A DNA stretch of 64,000 bases from Alkaliphilus metalliredigens QYMF (GCF_000016985.1 NC_009633.1:3205539-3269538), one strand, 5' to 3'; counted from the stretch's first letter, positions 34,589 through 43,539 are shown. Made by a program: numbers and translations. Notes: generated by a model from the sequence alone, not told the origin.

Positions 34589-35689
34589 ATGAACACCATT
34601 TTGACCACCATTTTAATCATAACTGGAATTACAACTACCCTTGCCCTCCTGCTTACTTTAGCTAACACTTATATTGCAGATTATGGCGAAAGAAAAATTC
34701 GGATTAACAAAGATAAAGAATTCATCGTTGAAGGTGGCAATACGTTATTATCTTCCTTAATTGAAAATGAAATCTACCTTCCTTCAGCCTGTGGTGGTAA
34801 GGGAAGCTGTGGTTATTGTAAATGTGCCATTAACGAAGGGGGCGGGCCTGTCCTTCCTACAGAGCTTTCCTACCTAACAGAGGATGACATGAAAAACAAT
34901 GTCCGTTTGTCTTGTCAGGTCAAGGTAAAGGCAGATATGGAGATTCAAATTGCTGAAGATCTATTAAATGTTAAACAATTTGAAGCCATTGTTGAGAAAA
35001 CCGAAGACCTTACCTCAACCATTAAGTTATTGCGATTGAAGATTACCGATGGTCAGGAAATTGAGTTTAAGGCTGGACAATACGTACAGCTATTGGCGCC
35101 ACCCTATCCTGGTAGCCCTGATGAAGTCTTCCGTGCTTATTCCATTGCTTCTTCTCCAAATAACAAGGGTTATATCGATTTAATTATCGGTTATGTGCCA
35201 GACGGTTTATTGACGACTTATGTTCATAAACATTTATCTGAAGGAGATGAGATCCTTTTTAATGGACCCTTTGGCGATTTCTATTTACAAGATTGTGAAG
35301 AGGATGCCATCCTCGTTGCTGTTGGAACTGGAATGGCACCTATTAGAAGTATTTTATTTGAAATGCTTAACAAAAAAATTGATCGTAATACGATCTTCTT
35401 CTTCGGTGCAAAGACTCCTGAAGACCTATTTCTATTAGATGAGATGACAATGTTTGAAAAAGAGCTTCCTCGTTTCAAGTTTGTTCCTACTCTTTCACGA
35501 GCACCAGAAGAGTCTCAGTGGAAAGGTGAAGAAGGTCGGGTAACCGATGCCATGATGAAATTCTTAGAGAAAAAAGAAGGGCGTGAAGCCTACCTTTGTG
35601 GTAGTGCTCCCATGATCGATTCAACTGTCAAGACCCTAGTTGAGAGAGCCTTCGCTGACAACAAAATCTACTACGATAAGTTTGATTAA
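34589..35689 (+). CDS. nqrF: NqrF-type NADH dehydrogenase subunit
   Basis: A 366-aa protein that ends the operon. Domain order: one N-terminal membrane helix (6-28); [2Fe-2S] ferredoxin domain with cysteines at 68, 74, 77 and 109 (ACGGKGSCGYCKC ... LSCQ); FAD domain with RAYSIASSP; NADH-binding domain with VAVGTGMAPIRS and AYLCGSAPM. This is the electron-entry subunit of Na+-NQR, oxidising cytosolic NADH. The start ATG 34589 follows GGAGGTG; an earlier frame start at 34541 lies inside the previous gene. Pairing an NqrF with Rnf-length membrane subunits and no NqrA is the odd feature of the operon. Confidence 0.93.
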   Translation: MNTILTTILIITGITTTLALLLTLANTYIADYGERKIRINKDKEFIVEGGNTLLSSLIENEIYLPSACGGKGSCGYCKCAINEGGGPVLPTELSYLTEDDMKNNVRLSCQVKVKADMEIQIAEDLLNVKQFEAIVEKTEDLTSTIKLLRLKITDGQEIEFKAGQYVQLLAPPYPGSPDEVFRAYSIASSPNNKGYIDLIIGYVPDGLLTTYVHKHLSEGDEILFNGPFGDFYLQDCEEDAILVAVGTGMAPIRSILFEMLNKKIDRNTIFFFGAKTPEDLFLLDEMTMFEKELPRFKFVPTLSRAPEESQWKGEEGRVTDAMMKFLEKKEGREAYLCGSAPMIDSTVKTLVERAFADNKIYYDKFD

Positions 35690-35707
35690 TCAATCTAGAC
35701 ACAAAAC

Positions 35708-35734
35708 AAAAGCAGCCCTTGGCTGCTTTTATTT
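35708..35734. terminator. Terminator of the Rnf/Nqr-like operon
   Basis: AAAAGCAGCC with GGCTGCTTTT, loop CTT. It is shared with the convergent gene. Confidence 0.85.
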
Positions 35735-35752
35735 TGGTTACATTCATTTTAT

Positions 35753-36421
35753 TTAGTATTCCCTACGATAAATCTCCATTCTGCTTCTGAAAATTTCTAA
35801 TGTAGAGGGTGGATTATAGATAATTGCGTTGGCACCAGCATCAATGGTTCTTTTGATATTTTCTTCATCGGCCCCACCTGTTGCAAAAATGGGTACTTGT
35901 TCAAAATGCTTTCGGATTTCTGCCACTATCTTTGCTGTGTCTTTACCCGCTGCTACATTTAAAATATCCACTCCAGCAGCCAAGCGTTCTTCAAGCTTTT
36001 TTAAATTCGAAGAAACCACTGTAACTGTAACGGGAATGTCTATCAATTCCTTCATCAGCTTCACTGTATCATTAGGAGTAGGTGCATTAAGCACCACACC
36101 AATTGCCCCTTGGAACTCCGCGTGTAACGCTAAGTTTGATGACCTTTGCCCACTTGTCACCCCACCACCGACACCACAAAACACAGGCACATCTGAGGAT
36201 GTCATAATGGCGTGATTAATGGTTGGTTGAGGTGTAAAGGGGTAGACTGCCCAAATCGCATCGGCATTAATGTTTTCAATAATTGATATATCAGTGGTAA
36301 AGGCTAAGGATTTAATCTTCCGTCCAAATACAACCACCCCTGAAGCCTCTCGAATGACCTCTGGTACTTTAATCATATAACTCCTTAGGTTCCCTGTAAT
36401 ATTCGGTATATATTGCTTCAT
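35753..36421 (-). CDS. TIM-barrel-like protein of unknown substrate
   Basis: A 222-aa soluble protein with the alternating pattern of a TIM barrel. The C-terminal phosphate-binding signature is suggested by VPIFATGGADEENIKRTIDAGANAIIYNP, and inner strands include GIDILN-type AGVDILNVAAG and VTVTVVSS. It resembles ribulose-phosphate-epimerase, ThiE or KDPG-aldolase-like barrels, but key residues do not point to one reaction. The start is ATG 36421, eight bases after GGGG. It has no operon partner except perhaps the small gene upstream. Confidence 0.6.
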   Translation of the reverse strand: MKQYIPNITGNLRSYMIKVPEVIREASGVVVFGRKIKSLAFTTDISIIENINADAIWAVYPFTPQPTINHAIMTSSDVPVFCGVGGGVTSGQRSSNLALHAEFQGAIGVVLNAPTPNDTVKLMKELIDIPVTVTVVSSNLKKLEERLAAGVDILNVAAGKDTAKIVAEIRKHFEQVPIFATGGADEENIKRTIDAGANAIIYNPPSTLEIFRSRMEIYRREY

Positions 36422-36510
36422 GTACATGACCCCTTTTCTTCCATGAGTTCAGCCTCTGTGCATCCGTAATGGATTATGCAAGCAAGAGAATCCTTTGTAA
36501 AGATAATAAT

Positions 36511-36870
36511 CTATGCACTGTGATGTATGAAATATTCAGTCAGCCAATAGGTTAATTTAAATATAAAGAGATTAAACTCCAGTGTGTCTGGTTTCTCATC
36601 GGTATTCTTTTTAATGATATGATTGATATACGCCGTGGAATCTCTCGTATGACCATCGTAATAAAGAAGTTGATAATCCTCTTGTTTAATAATCTCCAAA
36701 AATGCTTCTTTTAATCTTTTTTCAGGAAGCATATTGCAATTTTTCATAATTTTATCTAGGATTTTTAAGCATTGCACATCCTCTGTTGTCAAGAGCTTGT
36801 CCTTAGGATTATAGACATCTCCGGCTTTCAATTCATTGATCTTAGTTGCTCCCCAAATAAAATTTGCCAC
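36511..36870 (-). CDS. Uncharacterised 119-aa protein
   Basis: I do not recognise it. It is soluble and mixed alpha-helical, with CLKILDKIMKNCNMLPEKRLKEA and a C-terminal hydrophobic-aromatic tail (FNLFIFKLTYWLTEYF). There is no signal peptide; the tail might associate with a membrane or form a hydrophobic core. The start has an excellent AGGAGGG site, which is the main evidence that it is a real gene. It is followed after 90 bp by the TIM-barrel gene on the same strand. Confidence 0.65.
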   Translation of the reverse strand: MANFIWGATKINELKAGDVYNPKDKLLTTEDVQCLKILDKIMKNCNMLPEKRLKEAFLEIIKQEDYQLLYYDGHTRDSTAYINHIIKKNTDEKPDTLEFNLFIFKLTYWLTEYFIHHSA

Positions 36871-37005
36871 ATAAATCCCTCCTCATTTCAAATCTTATTA
36901 TTCTACATCAGTCTTACTCTTTACTCTATGTTTATCTTGCTTTTCAAGTTTTATTCTACTCTATTATATTACCCCATTATTTTTTAATCAAACGAAGAAT
37001 CTAAC

Positions 37006-37037
37006 AAAGAAGAGTCGCACCCGAAGGTGACGACTCC
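37006..37037 (-). terminator. Terminator of the lysine operon
   Basis: On the minus strand GAGTCGTCACC-TTCG-GGTGCGACTC (one mismatch, UUCG-type tetraloop), then TTCTTTGTT. Confidence 0.7.
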
Positions 37038-37042
37038 TATAT

Positions 37043-38221
37043 TTATCTTGTCATTATTTCTTCAAACACGCTGATAAATCGGTCTATTTCTTCTTTTTCT
37101 ATGACCAAGGGTGGGATTAATCGTAATATATTACCACTAGTCATATTGACCAGCATTTCTCGTTCCAGGAAGTTTTGCTTCAAGGTTTGGGATCCCTTGA
37201 GGATCTCAACTCCAATCATCAAACCCCTTCCCCTAATGTCACCAATGCTATGGGGAAAAGTCACTTTTAGTGCTTCTAGCTTTTTTATCATGTATTCACC
37301 TTTTTCCCTCACTTGCTGTAAAAAGACATTATCTATCACTTCTAACGTTCTTCTCCCTAAGCTTGAACTCAGTGGGTTGGGTGCAAAGGTTGTTCCATGG
37401 TCTCCAGGCTTGAAATAATGACTTATTTTTTCAGCCACTATGATGCCACCTAATGGAAGTCCGCCACCAACTCCCTTAGCAAATAGTAATAGATCCGGCT
37501 TCACATCACTATACTCATAGGCAAAAAGTCTTCCAGTTCTCCCTATTCCCGTTTGAATTTCATCTACGCAAAACAGAACACCATGTGCTTCACATAATGC
37601 CTGAGCTCTTTCCATAAACTCAGTAGAAATCACATGAACACCCCCAGAACCTGAAATAGGTTCAAATAGAAATGCTGCAGGTTGATGTGTTTTAAAGCAG
37701 CTTTCTAAAGCTTGTATATCCTCTGTTGGAATTTCATGGACAGGAAATTTAATGGTTGGAAAATCTTGCTGCACATTATTCATACGTGTCAGTTTCAAGG
37801 CTCCCAGTGTTCTCCCATGAAAGCTGTTTTCAAATACAACAACACCCTTTCCATTATTTCCCTTACTATATTTGTGGATATATTTAATCATTGCCTCGGT
37901 ACTCTCAGCTCCAGAATTAGTAAAAAATATTTTGCCTGGAAATGTTCTCTCGATCATTTTTTCTGCTAATTCAATGGCAGGTATATTGTAAAAAAAGTTA
38001 GAAATGTGTAAAAAGCGTTTACTTTGTTCTTCTAGCTCCTCCATTAAAGCTGGATGTCCATGACCCAATACATTAACCGCTAAGCCCGCAAACAAATCTA
38101 GGTAGCATTTACCTTCTACATCTGTTATTGTTGCTCCTCTGGCATCTGCAACCACCACAGGCATTCGCCCATAGGTGGGTAGTAAATATGCTTGGTCTAG
38201 CTTCATCCAATCTCTCTTCAC
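37043..38221 (-). CDS. Class III PLP aminotransferase, probable N-acetyl-LL-diaminopimelate aminotransferase
   Basis: A 392-aa ornithine/acetylornithine-aminotransferase-like enzyme. PLP-binding features are FFTNSGAESTEAMIKY (phosphate grip), FHGRTLGAL, FCVDEIQTGIGRTG (Asp to the pyridine nitrogen) and LLLFAKGVGGGLPLG with the Schiff-base lysine. It overlaps lysC by four bases in the diaminopimelate operon next to dapH. The acetylated lysine pathway needs an aminotransferase acting on N-acetyl-2-amino-6-oxopimelate, usually a class I enzyme, so this class III enzyme may fill that role. Sequence alone would call it argD. A role in arginine synthesis, or both roles, is possible. Confidence 0.85.
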   Translation of the reverse strand: MKRDWMKLDQAYLLPTYGRMPVVVADARGATITDVEGKCYLDLFAGLAVNVLGHGHPALMEELEEQSKRFLHISNFFYNIPAIELAEKMIERTFPGKIFFTNSGAESTEAMIKYIHKYSKGNNGKGVVVFENSFHGRTLGALKLTRMNNVQQDFPTIKFPVHEIPTEDIQALESCFKTHQPAAFLFEPISGSGGVHVISTEFMERAQALCEAHGVLFCVDEIQTGIGRTGRLFAYEYSDVKPDLLLFAKGVGGGLPLGGIIVAEKISHYFKPGDHGTTFAPNPLSSSLGRRTLEVIDNVFLQQVREKGEYMIKKLEALKVTFPHSIGDIRGRGLMIGVEILKGSQTLKQNFLEREMLVNMTSGNILRLIPPLVIEKEEIDRFISVFEEIMTR

Positions 38222-39438
38222 AAACTCATCTCCAATCCAAAATGATGCCCAATTAAATCAATTACCTGTTGCTCTTTTTCCCTGACAACAACCCATGTGA
38301 TTCTAATTTCTGAAGTTGTGACCATTTTCACTTCTATATTATTATCAGACATCAGCTCAAATACCTTCGCTGCCACTCCAGCATGAGAACGCATTCCCAA
38401 TCCAACAGCTGAAATTTTTGCAATGTCTTCATTTATCTCCCATTGAATCGTTGGATCCTGTTGCTGCCACTCTCTCAACACTTTTTCCACCAGCCACAAA
38501 TCGTCCTTTGGTGCAGTAAAGCTCACATGCATTAGATTGTCCTCAGTTAGCATCTGAGAGATCATATCTACATTAATTCCCTTCTCTCCTAGTTGTCCAA
38601 AAAGTCGATATAGACTTTTGGTTGGAGAGGGAAGATTTAGTACCGTAATCTGTATATCTTCTAGGCTAGATGCCATTCCAGTCACAACTGCTTCTTCCAT
38701 TGTTTTCCCTCCTCCATTATCAATTATGGTCCCCGGTTCATCTGAAAAGGTAGAAGCAACATAGAGAGGAATATCATATTTATGCGCTAATTCCACCGCT
38801 CTATAGTGCATCACTCCCGCTCCATTACTTGCCATTTCCATCATTTCATCATAGCTGATTCTAGGGATCTTTTTTGCATTTTTCAATCGTCTAGGGTCCA
38901 TGGCATAAATCCCATCGACATCAGTGTAAATTTCACAGGTTCCTTCTAGTTTAGCCGCTAGAGCAACCGCAGAGGTATCACTACCACCTCGCCCTAATGT
39001 TGTAAAATCGTTGTCCTCCGTCACCCCTTGAAACCCTGCCACAACCACAATTTTACCTTCCTTTAAGGCTTCAGTTACCTTTGTTACATCAATATCCATT
39101 ATTCTTGCTTTTTGATGGCTCGATGTTGTTTGAATGTTTAATTGTGAACCTGTAAATGAAATTGCTTTATAGCCTTTTTCAATTAAAGCCATGGAAAGGA
39201 GAGAGATAGATACCTGTTCTCCAGTGGTTAATAGCACATCCATCTCTCTTGGATCTGGTTTTCCTGATATTGACTTTGCTAAATTAACCAGTTCATCGGT
39301 ATTTTTACCCATGGCCGATACAATAACCACCACATCTTTTCCAGCTTTTTTTGTTCTAATAATCTTATCTGCAACTTTTTTTATTTTTTCAGTGGAGCCT
39401 ATAGAAGATCCCCCATATTTTTGCACAACAATATTCAT
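38218..39438 (-). CDS. lysC: Aspartate kinase
   Basis: A 406-aa enzyme phosphorylating aspartate at the head of the aspartate-family pathway. The N-terminal KYGGSS (residues 8-13), AGFQGVTEDNDFTTLGRGGSDTSA and DVDGIYAMDPR belong to the amino-acid kinase domain. The C-terminal 140 residues contain two ACT domains (VLNLPSPTKSLYRLFGQLGEKGINVDMI, SAVGLGMRSHAGVAAKVFELMSDNNIEVKM), the usual site of lysine or threonine feedback. It is located in the operon between dapH and the aminotransferase gene. Confidence 0.95.
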   Translation of the reverse strand: MNIVVQKYGGSSIGSTEKIKKVADKIIRTKKAGKDVVVIVSAMGKNTDELVNLAKSISGKPDPREMDVLLTTGEQVSISLLSMALIEKGYKAISFTGSQLNIQTTSSHQKARIMDIDVTKVTEALKEGKIVVVAGFQGVTEDNDFTTLGRGGSDTSAVALAAKLEGTCEIYTDVDGIYAMDPRRLKNAKKIPRISYDEMMEMASNGAGVMHYRAVELAHKYDIPLYVASTFSDEPGTIIDNGGGKTMEEAVVTGMASSLEDIQITVLNLPSPTKSLYRLFGQLGEKGINVDMISQMLTEDNLMHVSFTAPKDDLWLVEKVLREWQQQDPTIQWEINEDIAKISAVGLGMRSHAGVAAKVFELMSDNNIEVKMVTTSEIRITWVVVREKEQQVIDLIGHHFGLEMSL

Positions 39439-39444
39439 CTCACA

Positions 39445-40158
39445 TTACTCCTCTATCAAGCTACGTAGCTCTTTCACGATTTCTGTTTTTGATTTTGTCT
39501 TTTCATCTATTTCCTTTATGACCCTAGCTGGCGTTCCTGCTACTACCACATTAGGTGGTACATCTTGAACTACAACCGCACCGGCGGCCACAACAGATCC
39601 CTTTCCAACTCGAATTCCCTCAAGTACAACTGCGTTAGCTCCAATCACAACATCATCTTCGATAATAACCGGAGTTGCTGAAGGGGGTTCAATGACACCA
39701 GCGATCACAGCTCCTGCTCCTATGTGACAATTTTTACCAATTGTTCCACGTCCACCTACCACAACATTCATGTCAATCATGGTACCTTCTCCAATGACCG
39801 CTCCAATGTTAATGCTTGCACCCATCATAATCACAGCATTATTACCAATTTCAACCTTTTCTCGAATAATGGCACCGGGTTCAATTCTTGCGTGAATACC
39901 CTTTAAGTCTAATAAAGGGATCGCAGAATTTGCACGATCATTTTCCAATACAAAATCTTCAATATTCTTTTGGTTTGCCTCCATTAACTTAGAAACAATC
40001 TTCCACTCCCCAAAGATCACCCCAGTGTTGCCTGTAATGAAGCTTTTTATCCCTTCTTGCTCCCAATTAATCTCGCTCAAATTCCCTTTAATATATACCT
40101 TAACTGGTGTTTTCTTTTCACTCTCTTGTATGTATTTAATAATTTCTCTTGCATCCAT
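39445..40158 (-). CDS. dapH: Tetrahydrodipicolinate N-acetyltransferase
   Basis: A 237-aa trimeric left-handed beta-helix acetyltransferase. The N-terminal domain (residues 1-85) is followed by hexapeptide repeats ([24 protein letters not shown] type, residues about 100-210) with [33 protein letters not shown] as the DapH signature. It converts tetrahydrodipicolinate to N-acetyl-2-amino-6-oxopimelate using acetyl-CoA. Presence of DapH, not DapD, marks the acetylated branch. It sits 104 bp after dapB, in a gap holding one copy of a 31-bp dispersed repeat. Confidence 0.93.
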   Translation of the reverse strand: MDAREIIKYIQESEKKTPVKVYIKGNLSEINWEQEGIKSFITGNTGVIFGEWKIVSKLMEANQKNIEDFVLENDRANSAIPLLDLKGIHARIEPGAIIREKVEIGNNAVIMMGASINIGAVIGEGTMIDMNVVVGGRGTIGKNCHIGAGAVIAGVIEPPSATPVIIEDDVVIGANAVVLEGIRVGKGSVVAAGAVVVQDVPPNVVVAGTPARVIKEIDEKTKSKTEIVKELRSLIEE

Positions 40159-40213
40159 TTTATGATATTCCTCCTCTGTAATTTACCTTACTTGTAGTTT
40201 ATCTTTAGTTTAT

Positions 40214-40244
40214 TGCTAAGACTCTCTCTACATTAAGTCTCATT
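40214..40244 (-). repeat. 31-bp dispersed repeat, copy B
   Basis: On the minus strand it reads AATGAGACTTAAT, variable bases, then GAGTCTTAG. It matches 56333-56363 (plus) at 27 of 31 positions. It lies in the dapB-dapH gap. Confidence 0.5.
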
Positions 40245-40262
40245 TTATCTTTCACTCACCAT

Positions 40263-40985
40263 TTACGTAAGGCCTAGTACGTCTTTCATATGGTACAGCC
40301 CTGTAGGCTGATTGACAACGAACTTAGCAGCCTCTAATGCCCCTTGGGCAAATACCGACCGATCATGGGCTTCGTGGCTGACTTTAACAGTCTCCAATTC
40401 ATTAATAAAGTTCGCCTCATGAAATCCAACAATATTGCCTCCACGAATGGCATGCACACCAATCTCGCCTTTTTCTCTAGGGCATTGACCTTCTCGTCCA
40501 TGCTGATGCTTACGGGCTTCACCTAATCCCTTTTCAATACATTCCACAATGGTTACTGCACTACCCGAAGGGGCATCCATTTTACGGTTATGATGTGATT
40601 CAATCACCTCAATATCCGCTTTATTCTTTAGCATTCCTGCCACCTGCTCCACCAAGGAAAAAAGAATATTCATTCCTAAAGACATATTGGTGGCCTGTAA
40701 TACAGGAATGTGCTTCGCTGCCTGATCAATGGCCTCTAGATGCTCTTTTTCAAATCCAGTGGTTCCGATGACTAAAGGAACCCCATGCGCCATGGCATAG
40801 TCCAATACACCCTCCAGAGCCGATGGATGTGAAAAGTCAATAATCACTTCTGGTGTGTGTTTTAAATTGCTTGTGGGATTTTTAGCATCCACCCCTGCTA
40901 TATTTGACCAATGGGAATCCTTCTGTGCTGCAACACTAATTAGATTTCCCATGGTACCACTCAGTCCCCAAATCAGTAATTTCAT
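40263..40985 (-). CDS. dapB: 4-hydroxy-tetrahydrodipicolinate reductase
   Basis: A 240-aa NAD(P)H-dependent reductase. The N-terminal nucleotide-binding motif is GLSGTMGN, followed by IDFSHPSAL, VIGTTGF and the DapB active-site segment ESHHNRKMDAPSGSA. The start is ATG 40985, six bases after GGAGG; TTG at 40991 is less likely. It lies 14 bp after dapA in the operon, with a slightly short length typical of Firmicutes. Confidence 0.95.
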   Translation of the reverse strand: MKLLIWGLSGTMGNLISVAAQKDSHWSNIAGVDAKNPTSNLKHTPEVIIDFSHPSALEGVLDYAMAHGVPLVIGTTGFEKEHLEAIDQAAKHIPVLQATNMSLGMNILFSLVEQVAGMLKNKADIEVIESHHNRKMDAPSGSAVTIVECIEKGLGEARKHQHGREGQCPREKGEIGVHAIRGGNIVGFHEANFINELETVKVSHEAHDRSVFAQGALEAAKFVVNQPTGLYHMKDVLGLT

Positions 40986-40999
40986 ATTCAACCTCCTCT

Positions 41000-41872
41000 C
41001 TAGATGATTTGAAGCTTTTTCATTTCTTCAACTAGCTTCTCACGATTGACCGCTTCCATTGAAGTAAGGGGCAGACGTAATTCATCTTCAATATATCCCA
41101 TCTCATTCAGTGCTGCTTTCACAGGAATTGGATTGACTTCAGAGAAGAGCAAGTCAATGCATTTTTTATATTTTAATTGTAAGGAAATAGCCTCTTCAAC
41201 TTTTCCTTCCATAAAGGCCGCACATATAGATTGCATTACCCTTGGCATGATGTTTCCTGCTACAGAAATTACCCCATGACCTCCACAAGCATAAATCGGA
41301 ATCACCTGGTCATCATTACCGGAATAAATTTTAAAGCCCGGTGGTGTTAAGCGTTTGATATCTAATATTTGCCCCATATCACCACTGGCTTCCTTCATTC
41401 CCACAACATTATCTAACTCAGCCATTTTTGCCACAACCTCGGCAGGAATGTTGACCCCAGTTCTAGAAGGCACATTATATAAAATCACTGGTAATGTTGT
41501 TGCATTTGCCACAGTTGTCAAGTGAGCAATCAAGCCTTTTTGTGTACATTTATTATAGTATGGTGTGGTTAATAAAATGCCATCGGCCCCTAATTCCTCT
41601 GCCTGCTCAGTATATTTTACTGCAGTTGCTGTGTTATTGGACCCCGTACCGATAATAATTGGTATTTTCCCCTTTGCATTGGCAACTGCTGTTTTGATCA
41701 CAAGCTTTCTTTCTTCTATACTTTGGGTTGATGCTTCTCCTGTTGTTCCTAATACGATCAATGCCTGAGTATGATTCTCTAAATGAAAATCTATCAATTT
41801 TCGAAGTGCATCAATATCAACTTCACCATTTTTAAATGGCGTGACGATTGCAACACCTGTACCATTAAACAT
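41000..41872 (-). CDS. dapA: 4-hydroxy-tetrahydrodipicolinate synthase
   Basis: A 290-aa TIM-barrel class I aldolase joining pyruvate and aspartate semialdehyde. GTTGE (42-46), YNVPSRTG with Tyr132 and the Schiff-base Lys160 in VVGMKEASGD are all present. The gene has an AGGAGG-type site and follows asd by 15 bp. Lysine feedback inhibition cannot be predicted from the sequence. Confidence 0.96.
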   Translation of the reverse strand: MFNGTGVAIVTPFKNGEVDIDALRKLIDFHLENHTQALIVLGTTGEASTQSIEERKLVIKTAVANAKGKIPIIIGTGSNNTATAVKYTEQAEELGADGILLTTPYYNKCTQKGLIAHLTTVANATTLPVILYNVPSRTGVNIPAEVVAKMAELDNVVGMKEASGDMGQILDIKRLTPPGFKIYSGNDDQVIPIYACGGHGVISVAGNIMPRVMQSICAAFMEGKVEEAISLQLKYKKCIDLLFSEVNPIPVKAALNEMGYIEDELRLPLTSMEAVNREKLVEEMKKLQII

Positions 41873-41887
41873 ATGAAATTCCTCCTT

Positions 41888-42883
41888 TTATTTTAAGCCT
41901 TCCATTGCTTCAATCACTTGCACTGCATTGGTAGCTGCACCTTTTCTTAAGTTATCTGCCACAACCCACATGGATAAAGCCTTTGGATTAAATAAATCCA
42001 TCCGTATTCTGCCTACATAGGTATCATCAGTGTTTTCTGCCTCTAGTGGTGTTGGGTATTGGTTTTCACTTGGATTATCTACCACCACAACGCCCGGTGC
42101 TTTACTTAAAATTTCTTTAACCTCTTCTACACTAGGTGTTTCGTCAAATTCCATGTATAGAGACTCGCTATGCCCATAAAAGACTGGAATTCTAACTGTG
42201 GTTGCATTTACTTCAATGGTTTTATCCTCTAGTATTTTTTGAGTTTCATAAACCATTTTTAGTTCTTCCTTGGTAAATCCATTCTCATTGAAAACATCTA
42301 TGTGAGGAATACAATTTCTTGCAATTTTTCTTGTATATACTTCGTTGGGATGATTTCCATCGGCCATTTGTTGTGTTAATTCCTCTATGGCTTTTTGACC
42401 ACTTCCTGATACCGCTTGATATGTAGAGACAACGATTCTCTTCATGCGGTACCTGCGATGTAAAGGTGCTAATGCAACAATCATCTGAATGGTGGAACAA
42501 TTTGGATTCGCAATAATTCCCCGATATCCCTTCAATACATGTGCATTTACTTCTGGCACAATCAAAGGAACACCTTTGGTCATTCGCCATTGGGATGAGT
42601 TATCTATCACTACATTACCTGCCTCTGCAGCGATTGGAGCAAATTTTTCAGAAACATCTCCTCCAGCTGAAAACAACAGATAATCATAGGATTCTTTCAT
42701 CACTTCTTCAGTTAGAAGCTCTACTGTGATCTCTTGATCCTTAAAAAGAATCTTTTCTCCGGCAGATCTGGCTGATGCAAATGCCCTCAGCTTACCTACA
42801 GGAATTTGTCGTTCCTCTAAGATTTCAAGCATTTTTCTACCTACTGCTCCTGTTGCACCTACTACACCAATATTTAACTTCAT
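41888..42883 (-). CDS. asd: Aspartate-semialdehyde dehydrogenase
   Basis: A 331-aa NADP-dependent enzyme reducing aspartyl phosphate. Nucleotide motif GVVGATGAVGRKML, active-site Cys129 in IANPNCSTIQM, and the segment VVSTYQAVSGSG are seen, with the conserved histidine in FYGHSE. The start is ATG 42883, 7 nt after AGGAG (ATG 42889 overlaps it). It is first gene of the lysine operon, transcribed through the lysine riboswitch. Confidence 0.95.
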   Translation of the reverse strand: MKLNIGVVGATGAVGRKMLEILEERQIPVGKLRAFASARSAGEKILFKDQEITVELLTEEVMKESYDYLLFSAGGDVSEKFAPIAAEAGNVVIDNSSQWRMTKGVPLIVPEVNAHVLKGYRGIIANPNCSTIQMIVALAPLHRRYRMKRIVVSTYQAVSGSGQKAIEELTQQMADGNHPNEVYTRKIARNCIPHIDVFNENGFTKEELKMVYETQKILEDKTIEVNATTVRIPVFYGHSESLYMEFDETPSVEEVKEILSKAPGVVVVDNPSENQYPTPLEAENTDDTYVGRIRMDLFNPKALSMWVVADNLRKGAATNAVQVIEAMEGLK

Positions 42884-42914
42884 TTTCATTCTCCTTTCGA
42901 GTCCATACTTCTAC

Positions 42915-42964
42915 AGTTATTATTACTTATTTACCCTGAAGTTATTAATACTTATTTACCATGA
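42915..42964. repeat. 25-bp tandem duplication upstream of asd
   Basis: Two abutting copies (42915-42939, 42940-42964) of AGTTATTATTACTTATTTAC plus five bases, 23 of 25 identical, between the riboswitch terminator and the asd ribosome binding site. Confidence 0.6.
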
Positions 42965-43085
42965 ATACAGTCAATAAGATATATACTTCTATACTATTCA
43001 GGGCATATGTTTTATGTCATACCCTAATGAAACAATCATATAAAGAAAATAGGAAAATAATGAAATATCACAGCCTTCAATATAC

Positions 43086-43121
43086 ACAAAAAAACCCCTA
43101 AGATCATTGTTCTTAGGAGTT
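43086..43121 (-). terminator. Riboswitch expression-platform terminator
   Basis: On the minus strand AACTCCTAAGA pairs with TCTTAGGGGTT, followed by TTTTTTT. It is 97 nt after the aptamer. Confidence 0.8.
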
Positions 43122-43217
43122 GTTATGGTAATATTAATAACTATCATATAGAGGAAGCATAGTACCTAGTAACCACTATATCCTATCCTTTTTATGCTCT
43201 TTATATTATCCATCAAC

Positions 43218-43390
43218 AAATAGCACTCCATAGATACAATCTATGACAGTGAGCCAGTTTTTCACCAGTCCCCCCAGCCGTTAATCTAGAGTTCTTTCAA
43301 CGACTTCGGCACGTCAGCCTTTCCCCAGTAGTATTGAGTCCTCTTCCTCTTAACACCTACTGCGTACTTTTCTTCAATGCACCTCTACTT
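43218..43390 (-). promoter_or_regulatory. Lysine riboswitch (L box)
   Basis: On the minus strand the aptamer begins AGAGGTGC (43386-43379) and closes at GGAGTGCTATT near 43221. Inside are the conserved AAGAGGAAGAGGACTC block, GGGGAAAGGC, GTGCCGAAGTCG and the CTGG pairing element, in L-box order. Placed ahead of asd-dapA-dapB-dapH-lysC with a terminator, it is expected to stop transcription when lysine is bound. The 600-bp leader between hydrolase and asd otherwise holds only the terminator and a tandem duplication. Confidence 0.88.
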
Positions 43391-43539
43391 ATTAATCTTT
43401 ATTTTATTGTCTTATTTCCTTTATTTGATTGTACATAGTGTATCATAGACATTTTGCCATGTCAAGCCAACTCCTTCCAGCAAGCTGAAATATTGTAAAA
43501 TCATGTGAACATCTCATACTTCCAAAGATCTATTATGGC

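Noticed and set aside
31790-35689. The operon as a plain Rnf complex or a plain Nqr complex
   Set aside because: RnfB and RnfC are missing, so it is not Rnf; NqrA is missing and the B and C subunits have Rnf length, so it is not ordinary Nqr.
42915-42964. A CRISPR or iteron array
   Set aside because: There are only two abutting copies and no spacers; no CRISPR array is visible in the window.
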